In this document: in pieces, positions 1 through 6,016 of the stretch
Numbering within the stretch: the stretch's first letter is position 1
Layout: each line of letters opens with the position of its first letter
From: DASUAO01 sp046484625
Lineage (GTDB): Bacteria > Actinomycetota > Acidimicrobiia > IMCC26256 > PALSA-555
DNA: 8,541 nt
NCBI GenBank assembly: GCA_046484625.1
Contig: JAWOIO010000096.1
Span: forward strand, 1 to 8,541
Direction of reading: 5' to 3'
Made by a program: the position numbers and the translations under genes
The notes under the pieces: model-generated
Databases searched by the model: none
The model's input: the letters and a program-made list of their open reading frames with translations, nothing else
Told to the model about the DNA's origin: nothing

Positions 1-1446
1 CGCGACGACGATCCAGCGCGTCGGCTCACTCCGCGCCGCCAACGCGTTGGTGACCCGTCGGGCGAACAGTTCGGCGTTGGCGAAGAAGAGGGGGGCGTCG
101 AAGCGGTAGAGCACCAGGCCCGGGATCGTCAACGCCTCGGGGTGACGGTCGAGGTCGTGGTAGCCCTTCTCGCCTGTGATCCGGCCCAGCACGGCGTCGT
201 AGGGACTCCACGCCCGGCGGACGAAGTTCGCGAGCGACAACGCGATCGCCACCACGATGCCCTCGAGGGCGCCGAGTATCACCACGCTGGCGAGCGCAAC
301 CAACGAGAGGAGGAGCTCAGAGCGTCGGACCCGCCACATCCAGCGCAGCGCGCCGACGTCGAAGAGCGTGAACGCGGCGACGACGATGATCGCGGCGAGC
401 ACGGACCGGGGCAGATCGCGTGCGAGGCCGCCGTCGGCGACGAGCACCACCAGGACGCCGACCGCGCCGACGATGCCCGTCAGCTGGGTGCGCGAGCCGG
501 CGGACTCCGCGAGCGCGGTGCGCGAGGTCGACGCGCTCACCGGGAACCCCTGGAAGAGGCCCGCCGCGACGTTGGCTGCACCCAGGGCGATGATCTCCTT
601 GTCGGCGTCGACCGTCTCGTGGCGATGGCTCGCGAAGCTGCGGGAGAGCGCCACCGAGTCGGTCAGGGTCACGAAGGCCAGGCCCGCGGCGGCGACCAGG
701 AGGGCGCCCACGTCGTCGAGGCTCACGTCAGGGATCGCTGGGGTCGGAAAGCCGGACGGGATGCTGCCGACAACGGGTACGCCCTCGGCCGCGAGGTCGA
801 GCACCGCGGTGATGACCGTGGCTCCGACGGCGGCGATCAGGATGCCGGGAATCGCGGGCGACCACGCCCGCAGGCCGTAGATGACGACGAGTGACGCGAC
901 ACCGAGGAGCAGCGCGGCGACGACCGTCTCACCGTCGATGACCCCGCGGACGAACTGTTCGATCCCGTCGATCGTCCCGGTGGCGTCGGTCGTGAACCCG
1001 AAGAGCTTGGGGAGCTGGTCGACGAGCACGACGATCGCGATCCCGTTGAGGTAGCCGATGCGCACGGGCCGCGACAGCAGCTGCGCGAGGACACCGAGGC
1101 GGGCGAACCCGGCGCCGATGCACAGCACCCCTACGAGCAGCGCAAGCATCCCGGCCAGCGCGACGGCCTGTCCCGGGTCTCCCCGGGCGCCGATGAGCGG
1201 GACCACCGCAGCGGCGATCAGCAGACCGAGAGCCGAGTCCGGGCCCAGGACGAACACACGCGACGGCCCGAAGGCCGCGTAGGCGACGAGGGCCAGGACC
1301 GTCGTATAGAGCCCCGTCACCGGCGGGAGCCCTGCGAGCTCCGCGTAGGCCATCCCCTGGGGGACGAGCAGTGTCGTGAGGACGACCCCGGCGACGAGGT
1401 CGCGACGCAGCCATTCCCGCCGGTACCCGCCGACCAGCCGCATCAC
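1..1446 (-). CDS. SulP/SLC26 family anion permease with STAS domain, C-terminus cut by window edge
   Basis: Integral membrane anion transporter of the SulP (SLC26) family. The frame gives 482 residues and is open to the left edge, so the C-terminus is missing. Residues 28-47 carry the family signature at the first membrane region (VPQGMAYAELAG, then PPVTGLY). Several more long hydrophobic segments follow. Near residue 263 there is TDSVALSRSFA, then a DADKE and SASTSRTALAESAG block, typical of the core domain before its last helices. From about residue 437 (ALTIPGLVLYRFDAPLFFANAE) a cytoplasmic STAS domain begins and is truncated after RWIVVA. Family members move sulfate, bicarbonate, chloride or dicarboxylates; no carbonic anhydrase or sulfur-assimilation gene is in view, so the substrate is open. 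An in-frame TGA lies 12 codons upstream of the start. Starts are GTG at 1446 or the adjacent ATG at 1443; GTG fits the Shine-Dalgarno spacing better. It lies 73 bases downstream of the hydrolase gene on the same strand and may be co-transcribed. Confidence 0.93.
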   Translation of the reverse strand, partial: MMRLVGGYRREWLRRDLVAGVVLTTLLVPQGMAYAELAGLPPVTGLYTTVLALVAYAAFGPSRVFVLGPDSALGLLIAAAVVPLIGARGDPGQAVALAGMLALLVGVLCIGAGFARLGVLAQLLSRPVRIGYLNGIAIVVLVDQLPKLFGFTTDATGTIDGIEQFVRGVIDGETVVAALLLGVASLVVIYGLRAWSPAIPGILIAAVGATVITAVLDLAAEGVPVVGSIPSGFPTPAIPDVSLDDVGALLVAAAGLAFVTLTDSVALSRSFASHRHETVDADKEIIALGAANVAAGLFQGFPVSASTSRTALAESAGSRTQLTGIVGAVGVLVVLVADGGLARDLPRSVLAAIIVVAAFTLFDVGALRWMWRVRRSELLLSLVALASVVILGALEGIVVAIALSLANFVRRAWSPYDAVLGRITGEKGYHDLDRHPEALTIPGLVLYRFDAPLFFANAELFARRVTNALAARSEPTRWIVVA

Positions 1447-1455
1447 GGTCGCGAA

Positions 1456-1463
1456 CCCCTCCC
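1456..1463 (-). promoter_or_regulatory. Ribosome binding site of the SulP gene
   Basis: On the minus strand this reads GGGAGGGG and ends 9 bases before the GTG at 1446 (12 before the ATG at 1443). It is the clearest Shine-Dalgarno sequence in the window and supports the GTG/ATG pair as the start. It argues against the earlier out-of-frame ATG at 1486. Confidence 0.6.
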
Positions 1464-1519
1464 GCTCCCCTCGCCGCCGGGGTCATCCTGTCGCGCGCGG
1501 GACGCCCGAGGCAGCCCGG

Positions 1520-2482
1520 TCAGCGGCGGAACAGGCCCCGGCGACGGTTGCCGAGGTCGATGCGGCGCTCGATGTCGAGGCAGAGGTCCGTGATCTTGCG
1601 ACCGAAGTCGGGGTTCGCGCACGCGATGTGGCCGTCGTCGATGCGGTTGATGTGGGCGTCGGGGATGGCCATGGCGAGGCGCGACTGCGCGGTCGGGTCG
1701 ATCGCCCGGTCACGGGTCGTGATGAGCACCGACGTCGGGACGTCGATCTCGTGCACCCAGTGCTTCGCGCTGTAGGTCCCGATCGCGTGCCCCGCCTCGA
1801 GGATCGCGCGGGGGTTGTGCCGGCCCATCTCGGAGCGAGCCCAGCGGGCGAAGGTGCCGGGCCGCTTCGGTGGCCGGATGCCGAACAGCGTCTTGGTGAC
1901 GAGCCCGGGGAGGAACGCGGCGAGCTGGCCGACGCGGGTGGTGCCGGCCGCGACGGTCATCATCGTCGTGAACCCGTAGCGCTCGCGGTTCCCGGTGACG
2001 AACTCGGCGCCGGTCGCGCACAGCCCGAGCCCGGCGACCAGCTCGGGGTGCCGGCGCCAGAGGAGCTGCACGACCGGCCCGCCCATCGAGTAGCCGACGG
2101 CGATGACCGGCCCGCACTGCTCGCGCTCGATGAGCGCGGCGAGGTCGTCGGCGCAGTCGGCGAGGCGGAACGGCTTCAGCGTGCGGATCCCCCGCCCGTG
2201 GCCGCGGAGATCCGGCGCGAGGACGTTGAAGTGCTCGCCGAGCGCGTCGAAGCACTGGAACCAGTTGAGCCCCCCGGACGCCAGCCACCCATGGGCGAGC
2301 ACCACGGTCCTCGCCCCGGGTGGCCCCTCCACCCGGCGCACGAACGTGGTTCCCCGGCCCCGCAGCCAGACCCGGTCGCCGAGCGGGAGCGGGGGACCGC
2401 CGTCGTCGCCCGGCGATACGTCCGGGTCGGCCGACACGTCGGGGTCGTCGGGCGCGGGCGCTCGTGCAACCTCTCGTGCCAT
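1520..2482 (-). CDS. Alpha/beta hydrolase (single-domain, no signal peptide)
   Basis: Serine hydrolase of the alpha/beta-hydrolase fold, 320 residues, probably cytosolic. Visible landmarks in order: oxyanion-hole HGW at 64-66 (VVLAHGWLASGG), the PDLRGHG turn at 90-96, nucleophile elbow GYSMGG with Ser132, a cap region at about 160-240, a likely acid in TTRDRAIDP (Asp258 or Asp262), and catalytic His285 in DDGHIAC. The full triad suggests an active esterase, lipase or related enzyme; the substrate cannot be read from sequence. The first 35 residues are rich in Asp and Pro with a short DPDVS repeat and look disordered. There is no Shine-Dalgarno sequence. The ATG at 2482 is chosen, but an adjacent in-frame GTG at 2485 sits 7 bases after a -10-like hexamer and could be the true leaderless start. 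The frame stays open upstream into the divergent acyltransferase gene, and that extension is rejected. The gene is divergent from the WS/DGAT and lies 73 bases upstream of the SulP gene. Confidence 0.9.
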   Translation of the reverse strand: MAREVARAPAPDDPDVSADPDVSPGDDGGPPLPLGDRVWLRGRGTTFVRRVEGPPGARTVVLAHGWLASGGLNWFQCFDALGEHFNVLAPDLRGHGRGIRTLKPFRLADCADDLAALIEREQCGPVIAVGYSMGGPVVQLLWRRHPELVAGLGLCATGAEFVTGNRERYGFTTMMTVAAGTTRVGQLAAFLPGLVTKTLFGIRPPKRPGTFARWARSEMGRHNPRAILEAGHAIGTYSAKHWVHEIDVPTSVLITTRDRAIDPTAQSRLAMAIPDAHINRIDDGHIACANPDFGRKITDLCLDIERRIDLGNRRRGLFRR

Positions 2483-2492
2483 CACCGCCCAA

Positions 2493-2498
2493 ACGCTA
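2493..2498 (-). promoter_or_regulatory. Candidate -10 element for the alpha/beta hydrolase
   Basis: The minus strand reads TAGCGT (TANNNT), 7 bases before the GTG at 2485 and 10 before the ATG at 2482. This spacing places transcription start on or next to the start codon, as in a leaderless mRNA. No convincing -35 is seen, which is common in actinobacterial promoters. Confidence 0.35.
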
Positions 2499-2520
2499 CC
2501 CCCGGGGCTCGGGCCGGGGG
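2499..2520. repeat. GC-rich inverted repeat in the divergent spacer, copy A
   Basis: CCCCCGG at 2499-2505 pairs with CCGGGGG at 2514-2520 around an 8-base loop, giving a 7-bp perfect stem. It lies in the 93-base region shared by the hydrolase and WS/DGAT promoters, next to the hydrolase -10 candidate. It could be an operator or an RNA hairpin. There is no adjoining T-run, so a terminator is unlikely. Confidence 0.45.
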
Positions 2521-2539
2521 ACGGGGCCTTCGGCCCTGT
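2521..2539. repeat. GC-rich inverted repeat in the divergent spacer, copy B
   Basis: The sequence ACGGGGCC (2521-2528), loop TTC, GGCCCTGT (2532-2539) forms an 8-bp stem with one G-T wobble. It abuts the preceding inverted repeat with no gap. It lies 22 bases upstream of the WS/DGAT -10 candidate, so it overlaps the region where a -35 or activator site would be. Confidence 0.45.
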
Positions 2540-2560
2540 TCCGATGGGCCTTCTGCGGCC

Positions 2561-2566
2561 TAGGTT
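2561..2566 (+). promoter_or_regulatory. Candidate -10 element for the WS/DGAT gene
   Basis: TAGGTT fits TANNNT and ends 9 bases before the ATG at 2576, which implies an untranslated leader of only 2-3 bases. There is no Shine-Dalgarno sequence in the intervening bases. A poor -35 match (TTCCGA at 2539-2544, 16-base spacer) is the best available. Confidence 0.35.
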
Positions 2567-2575
2567 GCCCTTGCC

Positions 2576-3985
2576 ATGCGACATGTCGACGGTGCGGGCG
2601 CCGGGTTCCTCGCGGGCGAGACCCCTGGCTGGCACATGCACGTCTCGGCGCTGATGATCCTCGACCCCACCGACGCGCCGCACTGCACCTTCGAGTCGGT
2701 CCGCACGGGCTACGGACGACGCCTCGGCAACGCCCCGGCCCTGCGCGCCCGTCTCGTGGACGCTCCCCTCGGCCTCGACCGCCCGATGCTCGTCGACGAC
2801 CCCGACTTCGACCTCGACGCGCACTTCCACCGCGTCCGCGTGCCGGAGCCGGGCACCCGCCGGGAGCTCACCGCGCTCGCCGCGTCGCTGATCGCCCGCA
2901 AGCTCGACCGGCGCCGACCGCTCTGGGAGGCATGGTGGATCGACGGGCTCGACGACGGGCGGGTCGCGCTCGTCGTGAAGATCCATCACGCGCTCGTCGA
3001 CGGGGTCTCCGGCGTGAACCTCGCCGGGCTCATCATGGACGTGGAACCCCATCCGCCTCCCGATGTCCGGGACCGCGTCGCGGAGGGAGAGGGGGTCACT
3101 GCCGATGCCGTCCCGTCGCTCGCGCAGCTCGGCCTCGGCTCACTGCGCGCGCTGGCCGCACTGCCCTGGCGCTCGGCCCGGTTCGTCAACCAGCTCGCGC
3201 GCCAGACGGCCACCTTCACCCGACACCTCCGCAGCCCCGAGCCCCCGCCCCGGGCGTTCTCGGCGCCGCGGACCCGGTTCAACACCTCGATCGGCGCCGA
3301 CCGCTGCCTCGCGGTGACGACGGTCCCGATGGCCGACATCCTCATGGTGAAGGAGGCGTTCGGCGTCAAGGTCAACGACGTCGTCCTCGCCCTCTGCGGG
3401 GACGCCCTGCGCGGCTATCTCGCCGACCGCGACGAGCTGCCGGACTCCTCACTCGTCGCGCAGGTCCCGGTGTCGATCCGGAGCGACACGACGATGGGGG
3501 ACGCGGGCAGCCAGGTCGTGAACATGTTCACCACCCTCGGCACCGACGTCACGGACGCGATCGAGCGTCTGCGGGTGATCCAGGCGGTCACCGCGCGCGC
3601 CAAGCAGTACCAGCAGGCGATCCTCGCCGACCGGTCCATCGCGATCCCCGACGTCTTCCCACCGGCGCTGATCGCTGCCGCGGCCCGACTGTTCACGGGC
3701 CTCGGCCTCGAGCAGGTCGTCCCACCCGTCTACAACGTGATCGTGTCGGACGTGCGCGGCTCACCGGTCGACCTCTACGTGGTGGGGGCCCGGGTGGAGG
3801 CGATCTACCCGCTCGGTCCGCTGCTGATGGGTGCCGCGCTCAACGTGACCGCGCTCTCGAACCGCGACGGCATGGATCTCGGGTTCCTCGCGACGCCGGA
3901 GGCCGTCCCCGACCCCTGGGAGCTCGCCGAGCGCTCCGAGGCCGCGCTCGCGACGCTGGTCGACGCCGCCCGCGCGCAGGCCTGA
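2576..3985 (+). CDS. Wax ester synthase/diacylglycerol acyltransferase (WS/DGAT)
   Basis: Acyl-CoA-dependent acyltransferase that makes triacylglycerol from diacylglycerol, or wax esters from fatty alcohols, at the inner membrane face and the lipid-droplet surface. It has 469 residues, the usual family length of about 450-480. The N-terminus (VDGAGAGFLAGETP, then HMHVSALMILDP) matches the family opening and fixes the start at ATG 2576. PLWE is at 115-118, and the catalytic HHxxxDG motif is HHALVDG at 137-143. The second conserved block has Asn267-Asp268 in VKVNDVVLALCGDALRGYL. The C-terminal half ends with the family pattern NVIVSDVRGSP, then ARVEAIYPLGPLLMGAALN. All key residues are intact. 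There is no signal peptide or clear transmembrane helix. The gene is divergent from the alpha/beta hydrolase and convergent with a LipQ-like esterase only 16 bases away. Actinobacteria often carry several paralogues, so which acyl acceptor this one prefers is unknown. Confidence 0.96.
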   Translation: MRHVDGAGAGFLAGETPGWHMHVSALMILDPTDAPHCTFESVRTGYGRRLGNAPALRARLVDAPLGLDRPMLVDDPDFDLDAHFHRVRVPEPGTRRELTALAASLIARKLDRRRPLWEAWWIDGLDDGRVALVVKIHHALVDGVSGVNLAGLIMDVEPHPPPDVRDRVAEGEGVTADAVPSLAQLGLGSLRALAALPWRSARFVNQLARQTATFTRHLRSPEPPPRAFSAPRTRFNTSIGADRCLAVTTVPMADILMVKEAFGVKVNDVVLALCGDALRGYLADRDELPDSSLVAQVPVSIRSDTTMGDAGSQVVNMFTTLGTDVTDAIERLRVIQAVTARAKQYQQAILADRSIAIPDVFPPALIAAAARLFTGLGLEQVVPPVYNVIVSDVRGSPVDLYVVGARVEAIYPLGPLLMGAALNVTALSNRDGMDLGFLATPEAVPDPWELAERSEAALATLVDAARAQA

Positions 3986-4001
3986 CCCGGCGCGCCGCCG
4001 C

Positions 4002-5228
4002 TCAGCGTGCGAGGTGGGCCGCGTGGATCGTGTCGAGGAACCGGTGCACCGCGTGCACGACATGGTGGGTGCGTGGCGAGTGGAACACCTCGAACGCGTG
4101 CTGGGCCCCGGGCAGCTCGAGGCTCACGACCGGGGCCCGGGACTCGGCGCGCAGCTGCTCGCTGAAGGCGCGCGCGCCGGCGACAGGGGCGAGCGAGTCG
4201 TGGGACCCGTGGACGACCATGAACGGCGGCGCGTCGGCGCGGATCCGACGCAGTGGTGACGCCCGGACGAACGCGTCCGGGTCGTCGGCGATCCGCCGCT
4301 TGAGCACCACGCGCTCGATGAAGCTCCCCATCCCGTCGGCGCCCCGGCCACCGAAGCGGTCGCTGAACTCGTAGATCCCGTAGAAGGGGACCGCGGCCTG
4401 GACCGACGTGTCGGCGTCGGCGAACCCCGGCTGGTACTCGGGGTCGCCGGGGGTGAGCGCGGCGAGCGCGCTGAGGTGCCCGCCGGCAGATCCCCCGGTG
4501 ATGGCGACGAAGGCCGGGTTGCCGCCGTACTCCTCGATGTGGGCGCGGATCCACGCGAGCGCGAGCTTCACGTCGACGAGGTGGTCGGGGAAGGTGGCCC
4601 GGGGGCTGAGCCGGTAGTTCATCGCCGCGCAGATCCAGCCCTGCTCGACCAGGTGGAACATGAGGGGGCGGCCCTGGTGCCGCTTGTCTCCCGATACCCA
4701 ACCGCCACCGTGGACCTGGAGGAGGACGGGCGCGTCCGTGACCGGCTCGCGTGGTCGGTACACGTCGAGCAGGTGGCGGTGCTTCGCACCCGGGGCGTAG
4801 CGGAGGTTCTGTTCCACCTGCACCCCGGGACGCGCGAACGGCCAGGCAATCGCGTGGCGGGCGCGAGGTGTCGCCGGTGCCGTGTCCCCCGGATCGGGTG
4901 CGAGGACCTCCCCGAGCCCGGCGCGCAGCGCCTCGTCGGTGACGTTGCGTGCGTGCAGACCGCCCCGGGCGAGGTAGGCCAGGCCGACCCACGATGCGAG
5001 GGTGATCGCCAGCGCGAGCCAGCCCGGCCACGCTTCCAGCGCGCCGGCGGCGACGAACACCGCGGTGGCGATCACCTGCCACACGATGTGATGGACCGCG
5101 AGCTCGCTCGTGAGCCACCCGGCGAAGAAGCTCGGTACGACGAGGATGCTCTGACGCCGCCGGGGCCGGTACGCGTTCAGCGTGAACACGACGCCGACGA
5201 GGCTGACGACCAGGAACGCGACGGGCAT
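4002..5228 (-). CDS. Membrane-anchored HSL-type carboxylesterase/lipase (LipQ-like)
   Basis: Serine esterase of the hormone-sensitive-lipase group, 408 residues. The first 90 or so residues are hydrophobic and form about three to four membrane segments (near 3-17, 28-40, 47-66 and 69-87). The catalytic domain runs from about residue 135: oxyanion motif HGGGW at 173-177, NYRLSP at 204-209, nucleophile elbow GGSAGG with Ser247, acid Asp344 in HGSHDSLAPV, and His377 in GAQHAFEVF. The triad is complete, so activity on short or medium acyl esters or glycerides at the membrane is expected. This architecture recalls mycobacterial LipQ/LipM-type enzymes. As I recall, M. tuberculosis LipQ (Rv2485c) sits beside a WS/DGAT gene (Rv2484c), which matches this neighbourhood. 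Here the two genes converge rather than running in tandem. The 48-base gap to the upstream PAQR gene suggests one transcript. The ATG at 5228 has only a weak upstream CAGGG. Confidence 0.92.
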   Translation of the reverse strand: MPVAFLVVSLVGVVFTLNAYRPRRRQSILVVPSFFAGWLTSELAVHHIVWQVIATAVFVAAGALEAWPGWLALAITLASWVGLAYLARGGLHARNVTDEALRAGLGEVLAPDPGDTAPATPRARHAIAWPFARPGVQVEQNLRYAPGAKHRHLLDVYRPREPVTDAPVLLQVHGGGWVSGDKRHQGRPLMFHLVEQGWICAAMNYRLSPRATFPDHLVDVKLALAWIRAHIEEYGGNPAFVAITGGSAGGHLSALAALTPGDPEYQPGFADADTSVQAAVPFYGIYEFSDRFGGRGADGMGSFIERVVLKRRIADDPDAFVRASPLRRIRADAPPFMVVHGSHDSLAPVAGARAFSEQLRAESRAPVVSLELPGAQHAFEVFHSPRTHHVVHAVHRFLDTIHAAHLAR

Positions 5229-5258
5229 CCCTGGATCGTCGCGCGCGAGGCCCGTTCC

Positions 5259-5276
5259 GACCGAGTCGACCGAGTC
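5259..5276. repeat. Perfect tandem 9-bp direct repeat between the PAQR and esterase genes
   Basis: GACCGAGTC occurs twice back to back (5259-5267 and 5268-5276). It fills the part of the 48-base gap next to the PAQR stop codon. It could be a regulator half-site pair or simple slippage; nothing else in the window matches it. Confidence 0.6.
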
Positions 5277-5933
5277 CTACGCGGCGGCGATCAGCCCGAG
5301 GTTCATGGCGAAGATCGATGCGCCCCCGAGGATGCCGAGCGCATGCCAGACCTCGTGGTAGCCGAACCACACCGCGACGGGGCGTGGCCGCTGCATCGCG
5401 AACAAGACTGCGCCGACCGTGTAGAGCATGCCGCCGAGGGCGGCGAGCACGATGAGGTCGGTCCGGTGGGCGAGCGCGGGCGCCGCGAGCAGCGCAGCCC
5501 ATCCGAGCGCGAAGTACAGCCCCCATCGGATACGGACGAACCGGTCGAGCGCGAATGCCGCGATGAGCACACCGGCGAGCGCCCCGCCCCAGACGAGCCC
5601 CAACGCCACCCAGCGCAGCGTCCCCTCCAGGGCGAGCAGGCACACCGGGGTGTAGCTGCCGGCGATGAGGACGTAGATCATCGAGTGGTCCATCCGCTGC
5701 ATGATCCGCCGGGCCCGCTCGGATCGCGCGTACACGTGGTACGTGGAGCTCGTGGCGTAGAGGGCGATCATCGCGAGCCCGTACACCCACGCGGCCACGA
5801 GCGCGGTGGGCGTATGGGCGTCGACGATCAACCAGGCGAGACCGGCAACCGACACGACCGCCGCGGCCTGATGGAGGCGCCCCCGCAGCCGGGGGCGAAC
5901 GAGGGACGCGACCGAGGAGCTCACCTGCTCCAT
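5277..5933 (-). CDS. PAQR / hemolysin III family seven-helix membrane protein
   Basis: Integral membrane protein of the PAQR (hemolysin III, TrhA/YqfA-like) family, 218 residues, the usual bacterial length, with about seven hydrophobic helices. The family's metal-site pattern is complete: Ser62-x3-His66 (TSSTYHVY), Asp82-His83 in MDHSMIYVLIAGSYTP, and His193-x3-His197 in GYHEVWHALGI. In eukaryotic members these residues hold a zinc ion, and several show ceramidase-type hydrolase activity; bacterial members are linked to membrane homeostasis. The hemolysin name is historical and does not establish toxicity. The gene is the likely first gene of a pair with the LipQ-like esterase downstream and is divergent from the PI-PLC. 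The start at ATG 5933 gives a short polar N-terminus (MEQVSSSVASLVRPRLRG) before helix one. No Shine-Dalgarno is seen; the only promoter-like match upstream is TTGACC (minus strand, 5965-5960) without a good -10. Confidence 0.94.
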   Translation of the reverse strand: MEQVSSSVASLVRPRLRGRLHQAAAVVSVAGLAWLIVDAHTPTALVAAWVYGLAMIALYATSSTYHVYARSERARRIMQRMDHSMIYVLIAGSYTPVCLLALEGTLRWVALGLVWGGALAGVLIAAFALDRFVRIRWGLYFALGWAALLAAPALAHRTDLIVLAALGGMLYTVGAVLFAMQRPRPVAVWFGYHEVWHALGILGGASIFAMNLGLIAAA

Positions 5934-5958
5934 CGTCGCGCGGCAGGGGCTCGCCGAC

Positions 5959-5968
5959 GGGTCAACCC
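5959..5968. promoter_or_regulatory. Short imperfect palindrome in the PAQR/PI-PLC divergent spacer
   Basis: GGGTCAACCC has 4-bp arms (GGGT/ACCC) around a 2-base centre. It lies between the divergent PAQR and PI-PLC genes and overlaps the only -35-like hexamer (TTGACC) for PAQR. It could be a small operator, but it is short enough to be chance. Confidence 0.25.
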
Positions 5969-6003
5969 TGCGGCTGACCTGAGCAGCGCGATCGTGTGAT
6001 GCA

Positions 6004-6009
6004 TATGCT
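6004..6009 (+). promoter_or_regulatory. Candidate -10 element that decides the PI-PLC start
   Basis: TATGCT fits TANNNT and is the best -10-like hexamer in the window. It ends 7 bases before the ATG at 6017, so transcription would begin at about that codon. This favours a leaderless start at 6017 over the upstream in-frame GTG 5996, ATG 5999 and ATG 6005, none of which has a Shine-Dalgarno sequence. Confidence 0.4.
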
Positions 6010-6016
6010 CGCGCTG

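Noticed and set aside
142..894. A 250-residue plus-strand open frame antisense to the SulP gene
   Set aside because: Its product is low-complexity, rich in Arg, Glu, Asp and Gly with no family motif. The opposite strand encodes clear SulP signatures, so this is a GC-bias shadow.
929..1486. A minus-strand open frame of 185 residues with an ATG just upstream of the SulP start
   Set aside because: It overlaps the SulP gene in another frame, is Arg/Pro/Gly-rich, and carries no recognisable domain.
2483..3052. Extension of the alpha/beta hydrolase frame to an ATG at 3052 (510 residues)
   Set aside because: The extension is antisense to the well-supported WS/DGAT coding region and crosses its promoter. 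The added residues match no domain, while a normal hydrolase fits from 2482.
3986..4001. A bidirectional terminator between the convergent WS/DGAT and esterase genes
   Set aside because: The 16 bases contain only a loopless 10-bp palindrome and no T-run on either strand, so an intrinsic terminator is not supported.
2320..4374. A 684-residue plus-strand open frame over the WS/DGAT
   Set aside because: It runs in a different frame from the WS/DGAT motifs, is highly Arg/Pro-rich, and also covers the antisense of two other genes.
3805..5790. A 661-residue minus-strand open frame across the esterase and PAQR genes
   Set aside because: It is a shadow frame of two genes with full motif sets in another frame and has Arg/Ala/Pro-rich content only.
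5277..5933. Reading the hemolysin III gene as a toxin or virulence factor
   Set aside because: The PAQR motif set and the lipid-related neighbourhood fit a membrane homeostasis or hydrolase role; the name alone is not evidence of haemolysis.
4476..5999. A 507-residue plus-strand open frame antisense to the esterase and PAQR genes
   Set aside because: It is rich in Glu, Arg, Gly and Asp without motifs, and the real genes on the other strand explain the region.
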